64,000 nucleotides of DNA, taken from Microcella alkaliphila. Its GTDB lineage: Bacteria; Actinomycetota; Actinomycetes; Actinomycetales; Microbacteriaceae. The stretch lies in contig NZ_AP017315.1 in the NCBI RefSeq assembly GCF_002355395.1, forward strand, positions 2,356,001 through 2,420,000, read 5' to 3'. Below, one piece after another: positions 1 to 8,667 of this stretch (the stretch's first letter is position 1; each line of letters begins with the position of its first letter). The notes beneath the pieces are model-generated. The model made no database searches, was not told the DNA's origin, and saw only the letters and a list, made by a program, of their open reading frames with translations. The translations under genes were made by a program, and so were the position numbers.

Positions 1-24
1 TCGGCCCGGCGAAGACCCCACGGG

Positions 25-1092
25 GTGGCACGCAGTGCTGCGGCGGGCAGATTACCGGACGGTGCAGCCGCGCGAGGCGTGGCCCGTGTTGAGCGGCGCG
101 TGAGCGCGGACGAGGAGGTCGGCGCGGCTCACGCAGTTACTGCCGCGGACGGAAGCGTGGGCGGCAGTGGGGGTGATGCCGGCAGGCCGATCTCGGTCGT
201 GCTGTTCGACCTCGACGACACGCTGATGGCGCACAGCGCGGCAGTCGACCACGCCATCGATCAGGCACAGCGCGGTGCCGGGGCGCTGGCGGCATCGGGT
301 GCGGCGGGCGCCGACGCCGGTGGCTTCGTCGCGTTCGCGGCCGACGACCCGAGCGCCGTTCGAGCCCGGTGGCGCGAACTCGAAGATCACCACTACGCGC
401 GGTACCTGAGCGGGGAGCTCGACTTCCTTGGCCAGCGCATCTGGCGGGCGCGCGAGCTGCTCAGCCCGTACGGCGTCACCCTCGACGATGAGGCGGCGCT
501 GCGCTGGTTTGCCGAGTATGTGCGCGGCTACGAGGACGGCTGGGCCCTCTACGACGACGCGTTGCCCGCACTCGACGCCATTGAGCGCGCCGTTCCCGGC
601 GTGCGGTTCGGCATCATCACGAACGGCGACCTCACCATCCAGACCGGCAAACTGCACCGCATCGCCCTGTGGGACCGACTCGACCTCACACCGCTGCGCG
701 CCGACGGCTCCATCGATGAGCCCGAACGCTCGGGGCGCCTCGTCACCTCGGGAGAGCTCGGCGTCGCGAAGCCCGACCCAGCCATCTTTGTGGCGGCAGC
801 CGCCGCGTTCGGGGTGAGCGCAGCATCCTGCCTGTACGTCGGCGATCGACTCGCGACCGACGCGATCGGCGCGCAGAACGCCGGGATGCGCGGGGTGTGG
901 CTCGCACGCCCCGACCGCAACCTGACGTCGGCCGCCGCTGACTCCCTCGTCGCCGGTGCGCTCAGCGTCGGGGCCGACCCGCACGCTGCGCGCGCGACGC
1001 CGCCAGGTACTGCGGTGCCGAATGACGCCACCGTTCCCGCGGGAGTGACCCGCATCGCTTCGCTCGCCGAGCTACCCGCCCTGCTCGCCTGA
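25..1092 (+). CDS. HAD-superfamily hydrolase (YjjG-like)
   Basis: Predicted phosphatase of the haloacid dehalogenase superfamily, cytosolic, acting on a small phosphorylated metabolite (nucleotide or sugar phosphate; the substrate cannot be read from the sequence). All four HAD motifs are visible: DLDDT with the nucleophile Asp at about residue 62, ITNGD (motif II Thr), the motif III Lys in AKPDPAIF, and GDRLATD (motif IV acids). A helical cap domain of about 120 residues sits between motifs I and II. The first 55 residues look non-conserved and Ala/Gly-rich, so the true start may be one of the in-frame GTG codons at 100 or 157, or may lie left of the window, since the frame is open to base 1. 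No Shine-Dalgarno sequence decides this. The family call is firm; the start is not. Confidence 0.8.
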   Translation: MARSAAAGRLPDGAAARGVARVERRVSADEEVGAAHAVTAADGSVGGSGGDAGRPISVVLFDLDDTLMAHSAAVDHAIDQAQRGAGALAASGAAGADAGGFVAFAADDPSAVRARWRELEDHHYARYLSGELDFLGQRIWRARELLSPYGVTLDDEAALRWFAEYVRGYEDGWALYDDALPALDAIERAVPGVRFGIITNGDLTIQTGKLHRIALWDRLDLTPLRADGSIDEPERSGRLVTSGELGVAKPDPAIFVAAAAAFGVSAASCLYVGDRLATDAIGAQNAGMRGVWLARPDRNLTSAAADSLVAGALSVGADPHAARATPPGTAVPNDATVPAGVTRIASLAELPALLA

Positions 1093-1139
1093 CCAAGGGG
1101 GGCCGCGGCGCGACCCCCGTCGAGCCGGGTTGCGCAGAT

Positions 1140-1260
1140 CGTGCGGGTTTGCGCACGCACGAACTGCGCGAACCCGCACGAGTTCAAACAGAAACCGCAC
1201 GAGTTGAGGGAGAACCCGCACGAGTTCGCGCAGAACCCGCACGAGTTCGGGCAGAAACGG
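1140..1260. repeat. Intergenic inverted repeat followed by four 21-bp tandem repeats
   Basis: Bases 1140-1155 (CGTGCGGGTTTGCGCA) pair with 1165-1180 (TGCGCGAACCCGCACG), a 16-bp stem with one wobble position and a 9-base loop. Then CGCACGAGTT recurs at 1175, 1196, 1217 and 1238, exactly 21 bp apart. The 20-mer GGGTTGCGCAGATCGTGCGG at 1127-1146 occurs again at 52206-52225. All reading frames through it encode only repeat-derived peptides, so I treat it as non-coding, lying between the convergent HAD and glpK genes. Confidence 0.85.
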
Positions 1261-1325
1261 CAGCGGGCGAGGTGCCGAAGCACCCCGCCCGCCGGGCCTC
1301 GCAGCTACCACCACTGCGAGGGGAT

Positions 1326-1343
1326 GTGACGTGCCAGCGTCAC
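1326..1343 (-). terminator. Weak hairpin downstream of glpK
   Basis: GTGACG and CGTCAC form a 6-bp stem with a 6-base loop just past the glpK stop codon. There is no T-run, so it may only mark the mRNA 3' end. Confidence 0.3.
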
Positions 1344-1352
1344 GTGTGACGA

Positions 1353-2867
1353 CTAGTTGACGTCGTCGTCGACCCAGTCGAAGGTCTTGGTCACGGCCTT
1401 CTTCCAGTTGCGCAACTGGCGGTCGCGCTCGGCGTCGTCCATGTTGGGCGTCCAGCGCGAGTCCTCCTGCCAGTTCTGGCGCAGCTCGTCGAGCGAACCC
1501 CAGACGCCGGTGGCGAGTCCGGCAGCGTATGCCGCACCGAGCGCGGTCGTCTCGGCGACGACGGGACGCACGACGGGAACGCCGAGGATGTCGGCCTGGA
1601 ACTGCATGAGCGTGTTGTTCGCGATCATGCCTCCGTCGACCTTCAGCTCGGTGAGGTCGACGCCGGAGTCGGCGTTGACCGCGTCGAGCACCTCGCGGGT
1701 TTGGAAGGCCGTGGCCTCGAGCACCGCGCGAGCGATGTGACCCTTGTTGACGTAGCGCGTGAGGCCGACGAGGGCACCGCGCGCATCCGACCGCCAGTAG
1801 GGGGCGAACAGACCCGAGAACGCCGGCACGAAGTACGCGCCGCCGTTGTCGTCGACCGTCTTGGCGAGCTCCTCGATCTCGGGAGCGTCCTTGATGATCC
1901 CCAGGTTGTCGCGCACCCACTGCACGAGCGAACCGGTCACCGCGATGGCTCCTTCCAGCGCGTAGTGCGGCTTCTCGTCGCCGAGCTTGTAGCCGAGGGT
2001 GGTGAGCAGCCCGTTCTTCGAGTGGACGATCTCCTCGCCCGTGTTGAAGATCAGGAAGTTACCCGTGCCGTAGGTGTTCTTCGACTCGCCCGGATCGAAC
2101 GCCGCCTGACCGAAGGTGGCCGCCTGCTGGTCGCCGAGGATGCCCGCGACGGGAACCTCGCGCAGGAGCGACGACGAGTGCACGTGGCCGTACACCTCGG
2201 ACGAGGACCGGATCTCGGGCAGCATCGACGCCGGAACGTCGAATGCCTCGAGGATCGAGTGGTCCCACGAGAGCGTCTCGAGGTCCATGAACATGGTGCG
2301 CGACGCGTTGGTGACATCCGTCGCGTGCACGCCACCGTCGGTGCCACCGGTCAGGTTCCAGAGCACCCAGGTGTCGGTCGTGCCGAACATCAGGTCGCCG
2401 GCGTCGGCCTTCGCGCGGGCGCCATCGACGTTCTCGAGGATCCAGACGATCTTCGTACCCGAGAAGTAGGTCGCGAGCGGCAGGCCCACGGACTTCTTGA
2501 AGCGCTCGACGCCGCCGTCGGCTGCCAGGCGGTCGACGATCGGCTGCGTGCGGGTGTCCTGCCACACGATCGCGTTGTAGACGGGCTCACCGGTGTTGCG
2601 GTCCCACACGACAGCGGTCTCGCGCTGGTTGGTGATGCCGACCGCGGCGATCTCGTGACGGGTCAGGTTCGCCTTCGACAGCGCCGACCCGATGACCTCA
2701 CGGGTGTTGTTCCAGATTTCTTTCGGGTCGTGCTCGACCCAACCGGCCTTCGGGAAGATCTGCTCGTGCTCCATCTGGCCGACCGAGACGATCGAGCCCT
2801 TCTTGTCGAAGATGATGGCGCGAGTCGACGTGGTTCCCTGGTCGATTGCGAGTACGTACTCAGCCAT
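1353..2867 (-). CDS. glpK: Glycerol kinase
   Basis: Phosphorylates glycerol with ATP to sn-glycerol 3-phosphate in the cytosol, trapping glycerol that enters through GlpF. The 504-residue product has the usual length for the family. It starts [18 protein letters not shown] with the ATP-site DQGTT at residues 9-13, and carries the FGGY-family C-terminal glycine-rich region ([14 protein letters not shown], then [12 protein letters not shown]). The start ATG is preceded by an AGGAGTG-type ribosome site. It is the last gene of a glpD-glpF-glpK run on the minus strand, 109 bp after glpF; two hairpins lie in that gap and could set differential expression. The divergent SorC-type regulator at the head of the run probably controls it. 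Confidence 0.97.
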   Translation of the reverse strand: MAEYVLAIDQGTTSTRAIIFDKKGSIVSVGQMEHEQIFPKAGWVEHDPKEIWNNTREVIGSALSKANLTRHEIAAVGITNQRETAVVWDRNTGEPVYNAIVWQDTRTQPIVDRLAADGGVERFKKSVGLPLATYFSGTKIVWILENVDGARAKADAGDLMFGTTDTWVLWNLTGGTDGGVHATDVTNASRTMFMDLETLSWDHSILEAFDVPASMLPEIRSSSEVYGHVHSSSLLREVPVAGILGDQQAATFGQAAFDPGESKNTYGTGNFLIFNTGEEIVHSKNGLLTTLGYKLGDEKPHYALEGAIAVTGSLVQWVRDNLGIIKDAPEIEELAKTVDDNGGAYFVPAFSGLFAPYWRSDARGALVGLTRYVNKGHIARAVLEATAFQTREVLDAVNADSGVDLTELKVDGGMIANNTLMQFQADILGVPVVRPVVAETTALGAAYAAGLATGVWGSLDELRQNWQEDSRWTPNMDDAERDRQLRNWKKAVTKTFDWVDDDVN

Positions 2868-2906
2868 AACTGTTCACTCCTTTGTTGACGTTCTTCATGG
2901 CGGGTG

Positions 2907-2923
2907 ACCGACGACGCGTCGGT
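2907..2923. repeat. Small hairpin in the glpF-glpK gap
   Basis: ACCGACG and CGTCGGT enclose a 3-base loop. It lies between the larger 2936-2970 hairpin and the glpK start, so it is probably an mRNA structure rather than a terminator. Confidence 0.4.
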
Positions 2924-2935
2924 CCGATGGGGGAC

Positions 2936-2970
2936 GGGCGCGCATCCCCCTGGCGGTCGGATGCGCGCCC
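2936..2970 (-). terminator. Strong hairpin between glpF and glpK
   Basis: GGGCGCGCATCC and GGATGCGCGCCC form a perfect 12-bp stem with an 11-base loop, 7 bases past the glpF stop. No T-run follows on the minus strand. It may end some transcripts or stabilise the upstream glpDF message. Confidence 0.55.
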
Positions 2971-2976
2971 TGGCTG

Positions 2977-3732
2977 TTACAGGACGGGCAGCAGCGCCGT
3001 CGCGGCGACACCGGCGATGGCGCCACCGATGAGCGGGCCGACGACCGGCACCCACGAGTAGCTCCAGTCGCTCGACCCCTTGCCCTTGATGGGCAAGAGC
3101 GCGTGGGCGATGCGGGGGCCGAGGTCACGTGCTGGGTTGATGGCGTATCCCGTGGGACCACCGAGGGACGCACCGATACCGACAACGAGCAGGGCGACGG
3201 GTAGGGCGCCGAGCGCGGCGAGGCCTGCCGGGTCACCGGCACGGCCGAAGCCGAGCACCACAAACACCAGGACAAAGGTGCCGACGATCTCGGTGAAGGT
3301 GTTCCAGCCGTAGCTGCGGATCGCCGGGCCGGTCGAGAACACGGCGAGCTTGGTTCCCGCGTCGGGCTCCTCGTCGAAGTGCTTCTTGTAGGCAAGGAAG
3401 ACGAGCACGGCGCCGACAAAAGCACCGATCAATTGGCCTGCCCAGTAGAGCAGAACGGACCCGATCGTCACCGGAACTCCGAGCGCGAACTCGGTGGCAC
3501 CGCTGGTCACGATTCCCAGGGTCACCGCCGGGTTGATGTGCGCACCCGAGACAAGTGAGACTGTCACACCGGCGAAGACCGCGAGGCCCCAGCCGAAGTT
3601 GATCATCAGGAAGCCGCCGCCGAAGCCTTTGTTCTTGGCGAGTACGACGTTCGCGACGACACCACCACCGAGTAGCAGCAGCATTGCCGTACCGATGATC
3701 TCTGACACGAAAATTGTTAAGAGATTGTCCAC
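2977..3732 (-). CDS. glpF: Glycerol uptake facilitator (aquaglyceroporin)
   Basis: Membrane channel of the MIP family that lets glycerol diffuse into the cell. It has 251 residues with six hydrophobic segments and the two pore half-helices. The first NPA motif is at residues 67-69 (GAHINPAVTLG). The second is NPARD at about 199-203; the Asp after the second NPA is typical of glycerol-conducting GlpF rather than water-only aquaporins. It sits between glpD and glpK in a glycerol regulon on the minus strand. The gap to glpD (172 bp) and to glpK (109 bp) both contain perfect hairpins, which suggests segmental mRNA processing or attenuation. The call is secure. Confidence 0.95.
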   Translation of the reverse strand: MDNLLTIFVSEIIGTAMLLLLGGGVVANVVLAKNKGFGGGFLMINFGWGLAVFAGVTVSLVSGAHINPAVTLGIVTSGATEFALGVPVTIGSVLLYWAGQLIGAFVGAVLVFLAYKKHFDEEPDAGTKLAVFSTGPAIRSYGWNTFTEIVGTFVLVFVVLGFGRAGDPAGLAALGALPVALLVVGIGASLGGPTGYAINPARDLGPRIAHALLPIKGKGSSDWSYSWVPVVGPLIGGAIAGVAATALLPVL

Positions 3733-3861
3733 GTTGACCTGTCCTCATCGTGTGTTGGGGGTGAACCTCTCCAGACCCTGTCCGTCTGGCGAGGGTGCGG
3801 GTGTCAGTTCCTCCTGACGCACCGCCCCGCTGCTGCGCCGGCGCAGCCTCGGGAGATCGGG

Positions 3862-3889
3862 GGATGCTCGCGACGCTTCGCGAGCATCC
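3862..3889 (-). terminator. Hairpin between glpD and glpF
   Basis: GGATGCTCGCG and CGCGAGCATCC form a perfect 11-bp stem with a 6-base loop, 16 bases after the glpD stop. No T-run follows. The rest of the 172-bp gap shows nothing else clear. Confidence 0.5.
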
Positions 3890-3904
3890 GGTTGCGGAAT
3901 GCGC

Positions 3905-5620
3905 TCATGTCGTGCTCGCCGTCTCGACCGACGTGTGCACTCCGTGCACGTCGGCGAGGTAGTCAGCGGCGGACGCGATCTGATCGCGCCGCTCGTCGGC
4001 ACTCCAGCCGAGCACCTCGCCCGCGATGTCGGCGAGCTCTTCGAGTACCTCACCGGTGACCGCTCCGACGAACGCCATCGACGTGCGGCGCAGGACGATG
4101 TCGGTGAGCCGCACGACCTGCTCGGTCTCGACGAGGTGGGCGATCTCGGCGCGGGTGTACTCGGGGGCCGAGGCGAGCGGGGTGTCGTCGGCGGTCGCGA
4201 AGCTCGCGATCATCGCCTCGGCGCTCGTGCCGTAGCGGTCGAGCAGCGTTGCCGCACGCTCACGACCGATGACCGCGCCGTGCTGGGCAAGCCACGCCTC
4301 ACGTTCGTCGTCGGTGGTTGGGTAGCCGACGGCACCCCCGATGAGCCGACCGTCGGTCGACACGACCCTGTCAACGCCGAGCACGTCGAGCACCTGGTTC
4401 GAGAGCTGCTCGCCGAGCGCGCGGAACGTGGTCCACTTGCCGCCGACGAGACTCAGCACCGGGGTTCCGTGGAGCTCGCCTTTTTCGACGCGGTAGTCGC
4501 GCGAGATCTGTCCGGTCGAGTCGGCGTCCTGGCGGGGAAGGGGGCGCACGCCCGAAAAACGGAAGACGATCTGTGAGCGGTCGACGTCGATGGTGGGGAA
4601 CACGTGGTTCACGAGGTCGAAGAAGTAGTCGACTTCCTCTTCCGTGCAGCGAATCGGCTCATTCATGTCGTGCGCGAGGTCGGTGGTACCAAGCAGTACA
4701 CGGCCCTTGAGCGGATAGATCAAGACGATGCGACCATCGGTGAATTCGAAGAAAATCTCGCGGCCGTTGCAGGCCTCCAGCAGCTCGGGGTGGTCGAGCA
4801 CGATGTGCGAGCCCTTTGTTCCGCCCATGTACGCGCTGTCGTTGCCGAGCGCCTTGTTCGTGAGGTCCGTCCACGGCCCCGAGGCGTTGACGACGAGGGT
4901 CGCCTTCAGGTCGAACTCGTCGCCGGTCGCGACGTCGCGCAGGCGAACGCCGTCGCCCGTCATGGCCACAGCCTCGACGTAGTTGGCGGCGCGAGCGTTG
5001 TCGCCTGCTGCGAGGCCGTCGTTGAGCACGTCGAGGGCGAGCCGCTCGGGGTCGTGCATGGACGCGTCGTAGTAGGTGGCCGTGTACTTGACGTCGTCGC
5101 GCAACTTCGGCAGCAACTCTTTCGACGCCTTCGCTCCGCGGAACTGGTGGCGCGGCACGCGCCCGCCGTCGCGGGAGAACGTGTCGTATATCGTGAGGCC
5201 CGCCTTGATGAGAACGGCGCCGCGCTCCTTCTTGGCCCCGCCCTTCCAGCCGAGGAACCGGAACGGCGCAGACAGCACGCCCGAGAAGGTCGAGAAGATC
5301 GGAATCGTCGTGGGAAGTGGACGCACGTAGTGCGGTGCGAGCCGCAACAGCGCGTTGCGCTCATGCACCGACTCTTGAACGAGGCGGAACTCGCCGTTCT
5401 CGAGATAGCGGATACCGCCGTGGATCATGTGCGAGGAAGCAGCAGAGGCGCCCGATACGTAGTCATCCCGCTCGACGAGCACCACATTGATCCCCTGCAA
5501 CGCCAGGTCGCGGAAGGTCGCGATTCCGTTGATCCCTCCCCCAATGATGAGGACATCGGCGCTGGGCTGCTCGCGCAGGGCGGCAACTGCTGCTCGGGGG
5601 GACGACGACGGCGTCGGCAT
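3905..5620 (-). CDS. glpD: Glycerol-3-phosphate dehydrogenase, FAD-dependent
   Basis: Oxidises sn-glycerol 3-phosphate to dihydroxyacetone phosphate and passes electrons to the quinone pool; peripheral membrane flavoprotein. The N-terminal Rossmann motif (DVLIIGGGINGIATFRDLA) binds FAD, followed by the DAO-type core and the alpha-helical C-terminal domain typical of GlpD. I place the start at the ATG at 5620, giving 571 residues, because GAGG lies 9 bases before it; the frame is open further upstream (to 5677) but that extension is not conserved-looking. It is the first gene of the glpD-glpF-glpK group and is transcribed away from the SorC-type regulator, so the two share the 5621-5742 control region. 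Confidence 0.94.
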   Translation of the reverse strand: MPTPSSSPRAAVAALREQPSADVLIIGGGINGIATFRDLALQGINVVLVERDDYVSGASAASSHMIHGGIRYLENGEFRLVQESVHERNALLRLAPHYVRPLPTTIPIFSTFSGVLSAPFRFLGWKGGAKKERGAVLIKAGLTIYDTFSRDGGRVPRHQFRGAKASKELLPKLRDDVKYTATYYDASMHDPERLALDVLNDGLAAGDNARAANYVEAVAMTGDGVRLRDVATGDEFDLKATLVVNASGPWTDLTNKALGNDSAYMGGTKGSHIVLDHPELLEACNGREIFFEFTDGRIVLIYPLKGRVLLGTTDLAHDMNEPIRCTEEEVDYFFDLVNHVFPTIDVDRSQIVFRFSGVRPLPRQDADSTGQISRDYRVEKGELHGTPVLSLVGGKWTTFRALGEQLSNQVLDVLGVDRVVSTDGRLIGGAVGYPTTDDEREAWLAQHGAVIGRERAATLLDRYGTSAEAMIASFATADDTPLASAPEYTRAEIAHLVETEQVVRLTDIVLRRTSMAFVGAVTGEVLEELADIAGEVLGWSADERRDQIASAADYLADVHGVHTSVETASTT

Positions 5621-5712
5621 GCGGATCGACCTCGAATCTGCGTTTGTGGCGGCGGTGGGGCACGCGCCTTGCATCAATCGTCACGAGAGCACAGACTCGA
5701 TACCAACCCATC

Positions 5713-5726
5713 TGCACAAACGTGCA
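5713..5726. promoter_or_regulatory. Candidate operator in the glpD/SorC-regulator gap
   Basis: TGCAC-AAAC-GTGCA is a perfect 5-bp-arm palindrome, 17 bases before the regulator's GTG start and between two divergent genes. It is a reasonable autoregulatory site for that SorC-type protein. Function is inferred. Confidence 0.45.
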
Positions 5727-5742
5727 ACTGAGAGGTAACTGA

Positions 5743-6738
5743 GTGAACACCACCATGGGGCCGAGCGCACGGGCACGTGCCGCCGTGCGGGCCGCTCACC
5801 TGTACTACCTGCAGGACTGGACGATGGATGCCATCGCAATCGATCTGGGCACCTCACGATCGTCGGTTTCCCGCCTACTTTCGTATGCGCGGGAGGTGGG
5901 ACTCGTCGACATTCGCGTCCGCTCGCTCGCCGAAGTAACCGCTCGCGACGAGGATCAACTCGGTAGACGGTTCGGTGTCACTGCACGCGTCGTGTCGATG
6001 CCGTCTAGTGTCACTGGCGCTGACCGTCAAGAGACGGTTGCCGCCTACGCTGCACGTTTTCTCAGCACGGTTTTCGACTCCAACATGGCCCTGGGGGTCG
6101 CGTGGGGGTCCACGATGGGTGCCATCAGCCGTCACATCGTGCCGAAAGAGACCCACAACAGCGACATCGTGCAGCTGAACGGGGCCGGGAATCCGCACAC
6201 GACGGGCATCGACTACGCGAGCGAAATCCTGCGTCGATTCTCGGAGGCGTACTCGGCCAGGCTTCAGCAGTTTCCCGTTCCGGCCTTCTTCGATTCGGCG
6301 GCAACGCGGGAGGCGTTGTGGCGCGAGCGCTCGACCAAACGGGTGCTCGAGATGCAGTCTCACCTCGACATTGCCCTATTCGGTATCGGCTCGCCATTCG
6401 CCAACATCCCCAGCCACGTCTACATCGGCGGATACCTCGATGAGGCGGACTACCGACTGCTCGAGAAGCAGGGTGTCATCGGCGACGTCGCGACGGTGTT
6501 CTTTCGGCCAGACGGCTCGTCGGACAACATCGACCTCAATCGCCGTGCGACCGGGCCCGACTTCGACACTCTGCGACGCGTGCCCCGGCGCATCTGCGTG
6601 ATCGCTGACGCCTCCAAGCTGCCGGCCCTGCACGGCGCGCTGCGGGCGGGGCTGATCACCGACCTCATTGTCGACGACGGGAGCGCGAAAGAACTGCTCG
6701 AGAGGCCCGACGAGTTCCCAGCCACCGTCCGGGAATAA
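5743..6738 (+). CDS. SorC/DeoR-type sugar-binding transcriptional regulator
   Basis: DNA-binding regulator of 331 residues. Residues about 10-55 form a sigma-like helix-turn-helix (YYLQDWTMDAIAIDLG, then SSVSRLLSYAREVGLV) as in SorC-family proteins. The remainder is a sugar-phosphate-binding domain with the ligand-binding-like stretches LGVAWGSTM and LNGAGNPHTTGIDYASEI. GTG start preceded by GAGAGG. It is divergent from glpD, so it most probably controls the glycerol genes with glycerol 3-phosphate or dihydroxyacetone phosphate as effector; that role is inferred from position. Classical GlpR repressors belong to the DeoR family with a different N-terminal domain, so this is a non-orthologous solution. 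Confidence 0.88.
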   Translation: MNTTMGPSARARAAVRAAHLYYLQDWTMDAIAIDLGTSRSSVSRLLSYAREVGLVDIRVRSLAEVTARDEDQLGRRFGVTARVVSMPSSVTGADRQETVAAYAARFLSTVFDSNMALGVAWGSTMGAISRHIVPKETHNSDIVQLNGAGNPHTTGIDYASEILRRFSEAYSARLQQFPVPAFFDSAATREALWRERSTKRVLEMQSHLDIALFGIGSPFANIPSHVYIGGYLDEADYRLLEKQGVIGDVATVFFRPDGSSDNIDLNRRATGPDFDTLRRVPRRICVIADASKLPALHGALRAGLITDLIVDDGSAKELLERPDEFPATVRE

Positions 6739-6778
6739 CCCAGGGCTAACGCTGTTGACTAGGCTGATACGTAAGAAC

Positions 6779-6918
6779 GTGCTCCGGGGTAGGTGTAATT
6801 CCTAGCCGGCGGTGAGAGTCCGCGACCCGGCACCGCGCATCCATTTGGGCGTGAGGTGGCGGTTGAGCCGGTGAAATTCCGGCACCGACGGTGACAGTCC
6901 GGATGGGAGGAGCGCGCG
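6779..6918 (+). ncRNA. FMN riboswitch (RFN element)
   Basis: The conserved RFN segments are in the right order: AGCCGGCGGTGAGAGTCCGC near 6804, GAGCCGGTGAAATTCCGG near 6864, and CCGACGGTGACAGTCCGGAT near 6884. It ends about 65 bases before the ribD start. Known RFN elements bind FMN and switch off riboflavin genes by termination or by hiding the ribosome site. I see no T-run terminator between it and ribD, so translational control or Rho is more likely here (inference). Confidence 0.93.
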
Positions 6919-6981
6919 TGCAGCAGGCGAGCCTGCCTGCGCTCGCGACCCCGGACGCGCCCGACACACGAAGGCCCCGGG

Positions 6982-8019
6982 ATGACCGACACCGCGCACC
7001 GCGCCAGCGACACCGCCATCGAGGCGGCAATGCGACGCGCGCTCGCGATTGCGGCCCACGGCCCCGCCGTCGGCGTCAACCCTCAGGTCGGCTGCGTTCT
7101 GCTGGATGCACGCGGCGAGCAGGTCGCGGAAGGTTGGCATCGCGGCGCGGGCACCCCGCACGCCGAGGTCGACGCCCTCTCGCGCGTCACCGACGCGACG
7201 GGCCTCACCGCCGTCGTGACGCTGGAGCCGTGCAATCACACGGGCCGCACCGGACCGTGCGCCCAGGCGCTCATCGATGCCGGCGTCGCCCGGGTCGTGT
7301 ACGCGATCGCCGACCCCGGTGAGGTGGCGGGCGGCGGCGCCGAGCGCCTCCGCGCGGCCGGCGTCGACGTGACGGGCGGCGTACTGGCCGACGAGGCCGA
7401 AGAGTTCTTGCGCCCCTGGCTCACGAGCGTTCGGCTGGGTCGCCCGTTCGTTACCGTGAAGTGGGGCTCGACCCTCGACGGTCGCGCCGCCGCCGCCGAC
7501 GGCACCAGCCAGTGGATCACCGGCGCCGCCTCCCGCCAGCGCGTGCACGAGCAGCGCGCCGCCCACGACGCGATCGCGGTCGGCACCGGCACGGTGCTCG
7601 CCGACGACCCGAGCCTCACTGCCCGCGGCGACGGCGGAGAGCTCCTGCCCGCACAGCCGATCCCGGTTGTGTTCGGCGAGCGCCCCGTACCCGAAGGCGC
7701 ACGCCTGCGGACGCATCCGGCCGGGCTCATCGAGCTAGGCCACCGCGACCTTCCTCGGGCTCTCGACGAACTGCAGGCGCGCGGCATCCGCCGCCTGTAC
7801 GTCGAGGGCGGCCCGACGCTCGCGAGCGCCTTCATCCAGGCAGGGCTCGCCGACGAGTACCTCGTGTACCTCGCACCGATGCTGCTCGGCGGGCCGAAGA
7901 CGGCGATCGGCGACCTCGGAATCGGGACGATCCGCGACGCGCGCCACCTGAGCATCCACCGAATCGAGACCCTGGGCGACGACATCCTCGTTGTGGCCCG
8001 CCCCGCGAAGGAGCAGTAA
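6982..8019 (+). CDS. ribD: Riboflavin biosynthesis deaminase/reductase
   Basis: Bifunctional enzyme for the second and third steps of riboflavin synthesis: deamination of the pyrimidine from GTP cyclohydrolase II, then NADPH-dependent reduction of its ribosyl chain. The N-terminal half is a cytidine-deaminase fold with zinc ligands in HAEVDAL and PCNHTGRTGPC. The C-terminal half (from about residue 150) is the RibD reductase domain, with VKWGSTLDGRAA and the late YVEGGPTLASAFI. 345 residues, normal for the family. It is the first gene of the ribD-ribE-ribBA-ribH operon, directly under the FMN riboswitch, and ends 3 bases before ribE. Start ATG chosen as the first in-frame one after the riboswitch. 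Confidence 0.96.
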   Translation: MTDTAHRASDTAIEAAMRRALAIAAHGPAVGVNPQVGCVLLDARGEQVAEGWHRGAGTPHAEVDALSRVTDATGLTAVVTLEPCNHTGRTGPCAQALIDAGVARVVYAIADPGEVAGGGAERLRAAGVDVTGGVLADEAEEFLRPWLTSVRLGRPFVTVKWGSTLDGRAAAADGTSQWITGAASRQRVHEQRAAHDAIAVGTGTVLADDPSLTARGDGGELLPAQPIPVVFGERPVPEGARLRTHPAGLIELGHRDLPRALDELQARGIRRLYVEGGPTLASAFIQAGLADEYLVYLAPMLLGGPKTAIGDLGIGTIRDARHLSIHRIETLGDDILVVARPAKEQ

Positions 8020-8022
8020 CCC

Positions 8023-8667
8023 ATGTTCACGGGAATCATCGAAGAACTGGGCGAGATCGTCGCGCTCACCCACGGCGACGACGGCTCGGCCCGCATCACC
8101 GTGCGCGGCCCGCTGGCCGTCAGCGACGCGAAGAGCGGCGACTCGATCAGCGTGTCGGGCGTGTGCCTCACCGCCGTCGAGCTCGACCCCGAACACTTCA
8201 GCGCCGACGTCATGGGCCAGACGCTCGCGATGTCGAACCCCGACCAGTGGGCCGTCGGCCGCACCGTCAACCTCGAGCGCGCCGCCGCCGTCGGCGACCG
8301 CCTCGGCGGACACATCGTGCAGGGTCACATCGACGGCACGAGTCGCGTCATCGACGTGCGCGACGAGGGCAGCTGGCGGGTGCTGCACTTCAGCCTTGAC
8401 GCCGCCCACGCCCCCCTCGTCGTCGACAAGGGGTCGATTGCGATCGACGGCATCTCGCTCACCGTGAGCGCCGCCGGCGACGACTGGTTCGAGGTCTCGC
8501 TGATTCCCGAGACCCTGACGCGCACCACTCTCGGGGCTCGCCAGGTCGGCGACCTCGTGAACATCGAAACGGACATCCTCGCCCGGCACGTCGCGCGTCT
8601 CGCGCGGTTCGGGTTAGGCGAGAGCGTCGGCGACCGCGCCAGCGTGAACGGAAGGAGCGGCGCATGA
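8023..8667 (+). CDS. ribE: Riboflavin synthase, alpha chain
   Basis: Catalyses dismutation of two 6,7-dimethyl-8-ribityllumazine molecules to riboflavin, the last step of the pathway. The 214-residue product shows the internal duplication of lumazine-binding domains: the first starts MFTGIIEELGEI with GVCLTAV, the second with GHIVQGHIDG and GISLTV. It begins 3 bases after ribD and overlaps the ribBA start by 4 bases (ATGA), which points to translational coupling. Expression should follow FMN through the upstream riboswitch. Confidence 0.96.
   Translation: MFTGIIEELGEIVALTHGDDGSARITVRGPLAVSDAKSGDSISVSGVCLTAVELDPEHFSADVMGQTLAMSNPDQWAVGRTVNLERAAAVGDRLGGHIVQGHIDGTSRVIDVRDEGSWRVLHFSLDAAHAPLVVDKGSIAIDGISLTVSAAGDDWFEVSLIPETLTRTTLGARQVGDLVNIETDILARHVARLARFGLGESVGDRASVNGRSGA

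Noticed and set aside
1141..1349. Short frames reading repeated NPHEFxQ peptides
   Set aside because: They come only from the 21-bp DNA repeat; frames on both strands give such peptides, and there is no start signal.
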